Source of the DNA: CAIKAP01 sp964574605
GTDB lineage: Bacteria; Verrucomicrobiota; Verrucomicrobiia; Palsa-1439
Length of the DNA stretch: 5,731 nucleotides
Direction: 5' to 3'
Assembly: GCA_964574605.1 (NCBI GenBank)
Contig: CAZNOK010000265.1
Location: 1-5,731, forward strand
The notes under the pieces are model-generated. The model saw nothing but the letters and a program-made list of their open reading frames with translations. It made no database searches and was not told the origin of the DNA. Position numbers and translations under genes: made by a program. Below are positions 1 to 4,739 of the stretch, piece by piece. Each line of letters starts with the position of its first letter. The stretch's first letter is position 1.

Positions 1-289
1 GAACTATAGATTGTTGCCTGCGGATTGTGAAGCATATCCGGTAAATGTGGGTTTAGTGCGCTCTAAGTGAGGTAACACGACCAGCCGTCATACTCCTCGG
101 CGTTTTCTAAAGTTGTTCACGTAATCCATGCCGCTGACAATTCTGTAAGCGACGTGTGATTTTATTCCTTCTGCTTCCGCGCACTTTCACGCAGCTTCAC
201 ACAACTCACGAGCGATTTCGCGCGGCTAAATACTCGAACTCAAATAAGTTTCGTGCCGCGCTGAACCTTGTTGGCAACATGGATATTGC
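1..289. other. Gene-free upstream region, comparatively AT-rich
   Basis: No credible coding region was found here. A 68-codon open frame at 156-362 runs into the pilin start, has no family signature, and is taken as chance. The stretch is lower in GC (45% in the first 60 bases) than the genes to the right. The only symmetry seen is weak: CGGAT/ATCCG at 21-25 and 36-40, and GCGCGGC/GCCGCGC at 220-226 and 255-261 with a 28-base loop. The second pair lies upstream of the proposed sigma-54 promoter, where an activator site would be expected, but nothing else supports that role. Confidence 0.6.
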
Positions 290-305
290 TGGCGTTGACT
301 TTGCT
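290..305 (+). promoter_or_regulatory. Candidate sigma-54 (-24/-12) promoter of the pilin gene
   Basis: The bases read TGGCGTTGACTTTGCT. They match the sigma-54 consensus TGGCAC-N5-TTGCW at both key blocks, TGGC at 290-293 and TTGCT at 301-305, with exactly the required spacing between the GG and GC dinucleotides. The three bases after TGGC deviate from consensus. A start about 12 bases past the GC would give a leader of roughly 40 bases before the ATG at 355. RpoN control of major pilin genes is well known in Pseudomonas and other bacteria. A sigma-70 reading (TTGACT at 295-300) has no matching -10 at the right distance. The assignment rests on this motif alone. Confidence 0.42.
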
Positions 306-343
306 AGTTCCACACCAAAGCCGCACAAACCAACAATCAACGA

Positions 344-348
344 AAGGA
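344..348 (+). promoter_or_regulatory. Ribosome binding site of the pilin gene
   Basis: AAGGA, followed by a second purine run (AAAGG), lies 6 bases before the ATG at 355. It decides the start, because the in-frame upstream TTG at 268 has no such signal and would put a second hydrophobic segment ahead of the pilin leader. Confidence 0.7.
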
Positions 349-354
349 AAGGCA

Positions 355-792
355 ATGCATAGTACAATCCGCAATCATAATAATATCCGTGCCTTTACCC
401 TCGTGGAAATCATGATCGTTGTAGCCATCATGGGTTTACTGGCCGCACTCGCGATTCCCGGGTTCGTGAAAGCGCGAAAACAGTCGCAAGGCCGGCGCGT
501 AATGAATGACGTGCGCATGCTGGATGCTGCCATTGATCAGTGGGCACTTGAGAAAGGTAAGAAGGATGGGGATGAGGTTGATCTGAACGAGATGGGAACT
601 TATCTGAAGCAAGGCTTCTCGCCCGGGGCTTCCTATTATTACGATGTGATCCATAATCCGTGGGTGTTTGGACAGGTCGGAACCAACCAAGTCAGAGTGA
701 GTTTTGCAACAGTCTCTGCGCTTGCCGGAGTTGGCATTGACTGGGGTAATTATGCTGCTCCGGAACAAGGAGTATTGGGGCTATTCGAATAG
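355..792 (+). CDS. Type IV pilin-like / pseudopilin protein with prepilin cleavage site
   Basis: The 145-residue protein has a class III signal typical of type IV pilins and type II secretion pseudopilins. Residues 1-13 are a short basic leader ending R-A. Cleavage would precede F14, giving F-T-L-V-E with the conserved Glu at mature position 5. Residues 15-37 form the hydrophobic helix (IMIVVAIMGLLAALAIPGF), with Pro at mature position 22 as in canonical pilins. The -1 residue is Ala rather than Gly, a tolerated variant common in Verrucomicrobia and Planctomycetes. The next part (about 40-85) is a charged helix (NDVRMLDAAIDQWALEKGKK), followed by a short C-terminal region rich in Tyr, Gly and Val. 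There is no cysteine pair, so no disulfide-bounded D-region. The protein would be processed by a prepilin peptidase and assembled at the inner membrane, but no assembly gene is in the window. Pilus subunit, secretion pseudopilin and competence pilin cannot be told apart. The gene stands alone and has lower GC (48% in 541-600) than the operon to the right. Confidence 0.9.
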   Translation: MHSTIRNHNNIRAFTLVEIMIVVAIMGLLAALAIPGFVKARKQSQGRRVMNDVRMLDAAIDQWALEKGKKDGDEVDLNEMGTYLKQGFSPGASYYYDVIHNPWVFGQVGTNQVRVSFATVSALAGVGIDWGNYAAPEQGVLGLFE

Positions 793-797
793 CACAC

Positions 798-836
798 AGT
801 CAAAAGTCAGAAGTCAGGGAAGTCAGGAAGTCAGGG
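798..836 (+). repeat. Short degenerate AAGTCAG direct repeats
   Basis: Copies of AAGTCAG begin at 804, 811, 820 and 828, separated by 7, 9 and 8 bases, with a partial AGTCA at 798. The last copies carry extra G residues (GTCAGGG). The cluster begins 6 bases after the pilin stop codon. It may be slippage-derived or an intergenic repeat common in this genome; no function can be assigned. Confidence 0.75.
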
Positions 837-888
837 TCAACGCCCGCACCGAACAGCACCAGTACTGTGAACTGTTGCGTTTGGGTGT

Positions 889-905
889 GGTGTACAACGT
901 ACACC
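889..905. repeat. Small inverted repeat (7-base arms)
   Basis: GGTGTAC (889-895) and GTACACC (899-905) are exact reverse complements around a 3-base AAC loop. The stem is compact, lies about 100 bases past the pilin stop, and has no following T-run. It is therefore a possible 3' mRNA structure or repeat fragment, not a standard terminator. Confidence 0.55.
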
Positions 906-1047
906 GCCGAGTCGTTCTTGTCTTGCTTGTGGAGACAACGCTTCACACGTTGCCATTCTCAACCAACGATTTCAACAGGGCAAGCACTGCTAGGCATCGC
1001 CGTTCCCGACAAAGATAACTCGCCCGCGCAACCTCGAATCGAGCCCG

Positions 1048-1066
1048 ACTCCGCTCGGCACGGAGT
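1048..1066. repeat. Small inverted repeat (6-base arms)
   Basis: ACTCCG (1048-1053) and CGGAGT (1061-1066) pair around a 7-base loop, CTCGGCA. No T-run follows. It sits in the gene-free mosaic and is probably part of a dispersed repeat. Confidence 0.5.
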
Positions 1067-1165
1067 ACGCGTCGCCATCCAAATGTAGGATGCGTTGGTG
1101 TCGCAGCGTTCTCATCGCCCCTCAGCCCGCGCCCGCGCCCGAAAAGAGTCAAGGTTAGCGCCGCC

Positions 1166-1272
1166 AAATGTTCCGGCCGCCTTTCGTTTGCCTGACTCAG
1201 CGTAGGGGCGACGCATGCGTCGCCCCTACATTCGTGTTTCATTCGTGGCCCATGTTCCGGAAATGTTCCGGC
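1166..1272. repeat. 12-base direct repeat bracketing the palindrome
   Basis: AAATGTTCCGGC occurs at 1166-1177 and again at 1261-1272, and ATGTTCCGG also occurs at 1252-1260. The outer copies enclose an 83-base segment containing the palindrome, and the second copy ends 8 bases before the lipoprotein stop codon. The layout could reflect insertion of a small non-autonomous element or recombination between repeats, but no transposase ends are recognisable. Confidence 0.5.
1202..1229. repeat. Perfect 28-base palindrome (REP/MITE-like)
   Basis: The left half, GTAGGGGCGACGCA, is followed immediately by its exact reverse complement, with the centre of symmetry between 1215 and 1216. Symmetry breaks at 1201/1230. 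A perfect, loopless, GC-rich palindrome of this length is far beyond chance. I recall similar GTAGGGGCGAC-type palindromes scattered between genes in many environmental bacterial genomes, but I could not check this. It lies 51 bases beyond the stop of the leftward lipoprotein gene. It lacks a T-run on either strand, so Rho-independent termination is not supported, although a strong stem could protect mRNA 3' ends. Confidence 0.9.
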
Positions 1273-1280
1273 AGCGGAGG

Positions 1281-2402
1281 TCAGCGAACGGACGGCAGGA
1301 CATTTCGCCCGGCGAAATCGTCGTAGCTGAACATCGCGAAGCCAGACGCTCCGTACCGGCGGACGACGTCAACTTGCGCAGTGATGTCGGTGAGTTGCCT
1401 GAGTTTCCAACTGCCGATGCCGACGACAAGATTCTGGCCGGGCACGGTTGCCAACTGGTTGCGGACGCGCGCCTCGAAATCAGCAAGCGGCGCCGTGTAG
1501 GTCATCGTGCAGACGTAATCGAGCCAGCCGCGGTCGAGCCAGAGTTTCCAGTCCTGCGCTTTCTCTTCGCGGGCGCGCGCCAGCTCGGCGAACACCGCCG
1601 CGGAAACCGGCACGCCGGGACGCGCCCGGCGCACTTCGTCGCTGCACTCACGCATCCAATCATTGACGACCCGCTGTTTCCACTCGATGAACCGGCTGGT
1701 GAACGCGCCGGTCATGACATCCGCCGGCCAGCGTTTCAGTGGCTTGCCAAGCGCTTGCTCGAACTCGCGCCGGCAATGTGGGCAGAAGCAGGAAGGCTGT
1801 TCGCAGAACCGGATGTAGTCGAGTTGGACGCCGTCCACGGGATAGCGCGCGAGGATTTCGCGGATCGCGCCGGTGATGAGGTCGCGGTTCGTTTTTTGCG
1901 ACGGACAAAGCCACGCCTGGCCGGATTGGAGGACCGGCGCGCCGCCGGGGCCGCGCTCAATGCGGTTGGCGACAGTGAGTTTTCGTTGGAAACCCGGCGG
2001 CGTCTTGAACATGAATGCGGCGATGATCTTCGCGTGGACAGCGATGCCGCGTTGGCGGGCAAGTTGGATGCCACGAGCGATGTTGTCGTTGGCGACAGCG
2101 CTCGGCAGGACGGCGCTGTGCGGATAAAACGCCGCGCCGCCGGAGGCGAAGTTGACATACATCGTGTTGAACCCGGCGCGCTGAAGCGCGGCAGTGGCGG
2201 TGTCCCAATTCAGGTTGGCAGTCTCGCTGACCCAGACGGCGCGCAGTTCAGTCGTGCGCGCCTGCGACTGTGGCTGCTGGGACGGCGAAGGCGCGGGAGG
2301 CGGCGCTGGTGGTGATTGCGATGGAGGTGGAAGTTTCTGCGTGGCGCAGCCGGCAAAGAGAAGAAGGACAGCGAGGATGTTGATTCGGCAGGCGCTTGTC
2401 AT
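1281..2402 (-). CDS. Family-10-like glycosyl hydrolase lipoprotein (GHL10/DUF187 type)
   Basis: The protein is 373 residues from the ATG at 2400-2402. Residues 1-19 are a lipoprotein signal with hydrophobic core ILAVLLLF and lipobox F-A-G-C19. Residues 25-48 are a Pro/Ser/Gln linker. The catalytic-type domain starts at RAVWVSE (54-60) and shows family landmarks: a GIAVHAKI strand (119-126), WLCPSQ (164-169), VDGVQLDYIRF (189-199) with the acidic residues expected at the active site, DYVCTMTYT (295-303), GIGSW (328-332) and GASGFAMFSYD (351-361). The fold is expected to be a TIM barrel. Escherichia coli DigH (YddW), a related lipoprotein, cleaves denuded peptidoglycan glycans. A glycan-cleaving envelope role is therefore plausible, but the substrate is inferred. 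Four cysteines (200, 205, 207, 210) follow the DYIRF motif and could bind metal. A TTG 13 codons upstream (2441) is rejected as start because it overlaps the divergent promoter and lengthens the signal peptide. No Shine-Dalgarno is visible. Confidence 0.85.
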   Translation of the reverse strand: MTSACRINILAVLLLFAGCATQKLPPPSQSPPAPPPAPSPSQQPQSQARTTELRAVWVSETANLNWDTATAALQRAGFNTMYVNFASGGAAFYPHSAVLPSAVANDNIARGIQLARQRGIAVHAKIIAAFMFKTPPGFQRKLTVANRIERGPGGAPVLQSGQAWLCPSQKTNRDLITGAIREILARYPVDGVQLDYIRFCEQPSCFCPHCRREFEQALGKPLKRWPADVMTGAFTSRFIEWKQRVVNDWMRECSDEVRRARPGVPVSAAVFAELARAREEKAQDWKLWLDRGWLDYVCTMTYTAPLADFEARVRNQLATVPGQNLVVGIGSWKLRQLTDITAQVDVVRRYGASGFAMFSYDDFAGRNVLPSVR

Positions 2403-2412
2403 GTTGCGGTGG

Positions 2413-2441
2413 ACTGTAGCCGGGGCGACGGATGTTGCCAA
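2413..2441 (-). promoter_or_regulatory. Candidate sigma-70 promoter of the lipoprotein gene
   Basis: Read on the minus strand, TTGGCA (2441-2436; 5 of 6 to TTGACA) is followed by a 17-base spacer and TACAGT (2418-2413; 4 of 6 to TATAAT). Transcription would begin near 2406, only a few bases before the ATG at 2402. This fits the lack of a Shine-Dalgarno and suggests a nearly leaderless mRNA. Motif match only. Confidence 0.4.
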
Positions 2442-2463
2442 ACGAAATGTTTGTTGCTACAAA
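2435..2463 (+). promoter_or_regulatory. Candidate sigma-70 promoter of the tyrA-cmk-plsC operon
   Basis: TTGCCA (2435-2440; 5 of 6 to TTGACA), a 17-base spacer, and TACAAA (2458-2463; 4 of 6 to TATAAT). The predicted start is near 2470, almost at the ATG at 2474, so the transcript would be nearly leaderless. This would exclude the upstream in-frame ATGs at 2432 and 2447 as starts. The -35 box overlaps that of the divergent lipoprotein promoter. Confidence 0.42.
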
Positions 2464-2473
2464 CTCCAGCGCC

Positions 2474-3319
2474 ATGCTTCGCAAACTTGCCATCCTTGGT
2501 CCCGGACTTCTCGGCGGCTCCATCGGCCTCGCGGCGCGTCATCGCAAAGTCGCGCAGCGCGTCGCGCTCTGGGCGCGCCGGCCGGAAGCGGCGGACGAGG
2601 CTTGGAAACTCGGCGCCGCCGACGAGGCGACCACCGACCTGCGAAAAGCCGTCGCCGACGCCGAACTGGTTGTGCTGGCGACGCCCATCGGCGCGATGCA
2701 GTCGCTGGCGCAACAGTTCAAGCCGGAGTTGGCGGATGATTGCATCGTCACGGATGTCGGCAGTGTGAAGTATCCGGTCGTGACTGCGCTGAGCGAATTC
2801 TTGCCGCGGTTTGTCGGTTCGCATCCAATGGCCGGTTCCGAGCAGTCGGGCATCGAGGCGGCGCGCCGGGACCTGTTTGAAAAGGCGGTCTGCATCGTGA
2901 CGCCGACGGAGACGACCGACAAGGGCGCGTTGCAGTCGGTGCACGATTTCTGGAAGGCCATCGGCTGCAGCGTCCGCACGCTCTCGCCAACGGAGCACGA
3001 CGAGATCGTGGCGCGGGTCAGCCATCTGCCGCACATCGTGGCCGCGGCGGTGGTCAACGTCGTCTGCAACAACGGCTCGCATCCGCTGGATTTCGTCGGG
3101 CCGGGCTTCAAGGATTTGACGCGGATCGCCAGCGGGCCGACGGAGATGTGGACGGAGATTTGCCAGCAGAACCGGCAGGAGATCGGGCGGGCGCTGGAGG
3201 CGTTGATCGAGGAGTTGGGCAAGGTGCGGACGGCGTTGGAAAACAACGACAGCATCGAACTGAAGGCAATGTTGAAACGGGCAAAACATTTCCGGGACGA
3301 ACTGAGGTTTCGTGTATGA
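2474..3319 (+). CDS. tyrA: Prephenate (or arogenate) dehydrogenase, TyrA family
   Basis: The 281-residue enzyme would oxidatively decarboxylate prephenate to 4-hydroxyphenylpyruvate (or arogenate to tyrosine) with NAD(P)+ in the cytoplasm, on the tyrosine branch of aromatic amino acid synthesis. The N-terminal Rossmann fold opens with KLAILGPGLLGGS (4-16; dinucleotide loop G9-x-G11-x-x-G14). It is followed by VVLATPI (66-72), TDVGSVK (93-99) and GSHPMAGSE (115-123; the family's conserved His is H117). The helical C-terminal half carries RVSHLPH (181-187) and GPGFKDLTRIASGPTEMW (209-226). Length fits a stand-alone TyrA, with no chorismate mutase or ACT domain. Cofactor and substrate preference cannot be read by eye. 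The start at 2474 is chosen because the Rossmann strand begins within four residues and a candidate promoter lies just upstream; ATGs at 2432 and 2447 are in-frame alternatives. The stop overlaps the cmk start. Confidence 0.93.
   Translation: MLRKLAILGPGLLGGSIGLAARHRKVAQRVALWARRPEAADEAWKLGAADEATTDLRKAVADAELVVLATPIGAMQSLAQQFKPELADDCIVTDVGSVKYPVVTALSEFLPRFVGSHPMAGSEQSGIEAARRDLFEKAVCIVTPTETTDKGALQSVHDFWKAIGCSVRTLSPTEHDEIVARVSHLPHIVAAAVVNVVCNNGSHPLDFVGPGFKDLTRIASGPTEMWTEICQQNRQEIGRALEALIEELGKVRTALENNDSIELKAMLKRAKHFRDELRFRV
3304..3307 (+). promoter_or_regulatory. Ribosome binding site of cmk inside the tyrA 3' end
   Basis: GAGG lies 8 bases before the cmk ATG at 3316, within the last codons of tyrA. 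Together with the ATGA stop/start overlap (3316-3319) it settles the cmk start and predicts translational coupling. Confidence 0.6.
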
Positions 3320-3984
3320 ACGGCCGCGTGACGGTCGTGGCGGTGGACGGGCCGTCGGCGAGCGGCAAGAGCACGATCTCGCGGAGGTTGGCGCAACGCC
3401 TCGGCTTCATCTACGTGGACTCCGGCGCGATGTACCGGGCGGTGACGTGGAAGGCGCTGGAGCTTGGCCTCGACGCGAACGACGCCACAAAAGTCGTCGC
3501 CATGTTGCGCCGGATCAAAATCCATTTCCAAATCCGCAATCACGAAGCGCGGATGTTCATTGACGGGTTCTGCCCCGGCGACGCCATTCGCGAGCCGCGC
3601 GTTGCCGAGAAGGTCAGCATCGTGGCGGCGATGCCGGAGGTGCGGCGGATATTGGTCGCGCACCAGCGGTCGTTGACGCAGTTCGGCAGCCTCGTGATGG
3701 AAGGGCGCGACATCGGCTCGGTGGTTTTTCCGGACACGCCGCACAAATTCTACATTGACGCCAACGCCGAAGAACGCGCGAAACGCCGGCAGAAGGATTT
3801 CGCCGCGATGCAGATCTCCACGAGCGCCGATGGCGTCGCGGAGGCGCTGGCACAGCGCGACAAGCTGGATTCGACGCGCACGACCTCGCCCTTGCAGATC
3901 GCGCCCGGCGCGACGGTCGTGGACAATTCCGTCAGCCCGCCGGAGCGCGCGGTCGAATTCATCCTCGAAAAAATCGCGCGATGA
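3316..3984 (+). CDS. cmk: Cytidylate kinase
   Basis: The 222-residue protein is the usual bacterial CMP kinase length. It phosphorylates CMP and dCMP with ATP to the diphosphates, recycling CMP released by phospholipid synthesis and RNA turnover. The P-loop is GPSASGKST (12-20) on the first strand. Other family signatures are YVDSGAMYRAVTW (33-45), the CMP-domain motif IREPRVAEKVSIVAAMPEVR (91-110), MEGRDIGSVVFP (128-139), the lid region AEERAKRRQKDF (151-162) and RDKLDSTRTTSPL (181-193), which contributes CMP-binding Asp and Arg. All key motifs are intact. A longer in-frame version starting near 3148 is rejected because it would overlap 170 bases of tyrA and precedes the conserved N-terminus with unrelated residues. 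The gene overlaps tyrA upstream and plsC downstream by ATGA, so the three are very likely one operon. Confidence 0.96.
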   Translation: MNGRVTVVAVDGPSASGKSTISRRLAQRLGFIYVDSGAMYRAVTWKALELGLDANDATKVVAMLRRIKIHFQIRNHEARMFIDGFCPGDAIREPRVAEKVSIVAAMPEVRRILVAHQRSLTQFGSLVMEGRDIGSVVFPDTPHKFYIDANAEERAKRRQKDFAAMQISTSADGVAEALAQRDKLDSTRTTSPLQIAPGATVVDNSVSPPERAVEFILEKIAR

Positions 3985-4619
3985 ATCAAGGCACGCTTTG
4001 GTATCAATTTTGCCGCGGAATCTACCGGCTCTACTTCCGACTCTATCATCGAGGCACGATCCGCAACCGCGACCGCCTCCCGTCGGAAGGCGGCGTGATT
4101 CTCGCTGCCAACCACGTCAGTTTCATTGACCCGCCACTATTCGGCGCGGCTTGCCGGCGCGAGGCGTTTTTCATGGCGCGCGACACGTTGTTCCGTCATC
4201 CGCTGGCGAACTGGATTCTGCGAAGCTGGAATTGCGTGCCGATCAAACGCGAAGGCGGCGACATCGGGGCGATGCGCGCGGCGTTGCGAATGCTCGGCGA
4301 AGGCAAGGCCGTGCTGATGTTTCCCGAGGGCACGCGCAGCAAGGACGGCCAGCTTCAGGAAGCCCGCGCCGGCATCGGGATGATTGTCGCGCGCTCAAGG
4401 GCGACCATCATGCCGATGCGGATTTTCGGCGCCGACAAGGCGATGCCGCGCGGCACGTCGTTGCCGCGCCCGGCAAAGTTGACGATCACTTTCGGCGAAC
4501 CGTTTCAGTATCCGTTCCCCGCGAACTTCGAGGAGTTGCGCGGCGAAGCGTTGAAGGCGGTCTATCTGGATGTGGGACGCGAAATCATGCGACGGATTGC
4601 GGCATTGACGTCGGACTGA
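3981..4619 (+). CDS. plsC: 1-acyl-sn-glycerol-3-phosphate acyltransferase (PlsC/LPLAT family)
   Basis: The 212-residue membrane-associated enzyme is expected to acylate lysophosphatidic acid to phosphatidic acid at the cytoplasmic membrane. LPLAT motifs appear in order: NHVSFID (44-50; the catalytic H-x4-D pair is H45 and D50), a block around VPIKREGGD (86-94), FPEGTRSKDG (114-123; glycerophosphate-binding motif III) and IMPMRIFG (143-150; motif IV). The N-terminal part (LWYQFCRGIYRLYFRLY) is amphipathic or hydrophobic, suiting membrane attachment. The start overlaps the cmk stop as ATGA and has no clear Shine-Dalgarno, so translation probably depends on coupling. Pairing cmk with plsC makes sense because phosphatidic acid is activated with CTP and CMP is later released. 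Related acyltransferases (lysophospholipid or ornithine-lipid types) share these motifs, so the exact substrate is inferred. Confidence 0.9.
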   Translation: MNQGTLWYQFCRGIYRLYFRLYHRGTIRNRDRLPSEGGVILAANHVSFIDPPLFGAACRREAFFMARDTLFRHPLANWILRSWNCVPIKREGGDIGAMRAALRMLGEGKAVLMFPEGTRSKDGQLQEARAGIGMIVARSRATIMPMRIFGADKAMPRGTSLPRPAKLTITFGEPFQYPFPANFEELRGEALKAVYLDVGREIMRRIAALTSD

Positions 4620-4647
4620 TGCGGCAAAATCAGCAGGCTCCGTTCGG

Positions 4648-4728
4648 CGCAGGTCTCTGACCGCGCCGCGGGTTTGTGAGGGGAGGAGACCTTCGGTCAG
4701 GGAAGTGCGCGGTCTGGAGACCGGCGCA
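4648..4728. repeat. Hairpin cluster between convergent genes (possible bidirectional terminator or dispersed repeat)
   Basis: Three small stems all use GGTC/GACC: 4652-4662 (GGTC-TCT-GACC), 4688-4698 (GACC-TTC-GGTC) and 4711-4722 (GGTCTGGAGACC). The last extends outward as TGCGC/GCGCA (4706-4728) with one bulged G. CTGACC (4657-4662) can also pair with GGTCAG (4695-4700), allowing an alternative longer stem. The cluster sits in the 120-base gap between the plsC and M23 stops. No T-run follows on either strand, so intrinsic termination is only a possibility. Confidence 0.5.
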
Positions 4729-4739
4729 CAACCAGGAAA

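Larger units (their letters stand above)
793..1280. other. Gene-free, repeat-rich intergenic mosaic
   Basis: These 488 bases separate the pilin gene from the convergent lipoprotein gene, and I find no credible gene in them. Open frames on both strands (for example a 99-codon leftward one at 943-1242) have Arg-rich, low-complexity translations and run across the palindromic repeat. The contents are an AAGTCAG repeat cluster (798-836), a 7-base-arm hairpin (889-905), a 6-base-arm hairpin (1048-1066), a GCCCGC run near 1123-1139, a 28-base perfect palindrome (1202-1229) and a bracketing 12-base direct repeat. The pattern resembles accumulated dispersed intergenic repeats. No U-tract terminator was seen for either flanking gene. 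Confidence 0.65.

Noticed and set aside
268..288. TTGGCA...TTGC block as an alternative sigma-54 site
   Set aside because: The GG-to-GC spacing is three bases too long for RpoN recognition, whereas the site at 290-305 has the correct spacing.
268..354. Upstream TTG start for the pilin gene
   Set aside because: It would add 29 residues with a second hydrophobic stretch, overlaps the proposed promoter and lacks a ribosome binding site. The ATG at 355 has one and gives a standard 13-residue leader.
156..362. 68-codon rightward open frame ahead of the pilin gene
   Set aside because: It has no ribosome binding site or family signature, and its 3' end overlaps the pilin start and its ribosome binding site.
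798..836. AAGTCAG cluster as a CRISPR array
   Set aside because: Repeat units are only 7 bases with 0-2 base separators. There are no spacers and no cas genes.
1202..1229. Palindrome as an intrinsic terminator of the lipoprotein gene
   Set aside because: The stem is strong, but no T-run follows on either strand, so the standard Rho-independent signature is missing.
943..1242. Leftward 99-codon open frame in the gene-free region
   Set aside because: It reads through the 28-base palindrome and hairpin repeats, is rich in Arg and Ala, and shows no family motif. Such frames commonly arise from GC-rich intergenic repeats.
1215..2315. Rightward 366-codon open frame opposite the lipoprotein gene
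   Set aside because: It is entirely antisense to a gene with clear lipoprotein and GHL10 motifs. Its Arg/Asp/Ala-rich translation is the usual shadow of a GC-rich reading frame, and it begins inside the palindrome.
2399..3744. Long leftward open frames opposite tyrA and cmk
   Set aside because: They are antisense to two enzymes with complete motif sets, and their translations have no recognisable domain.
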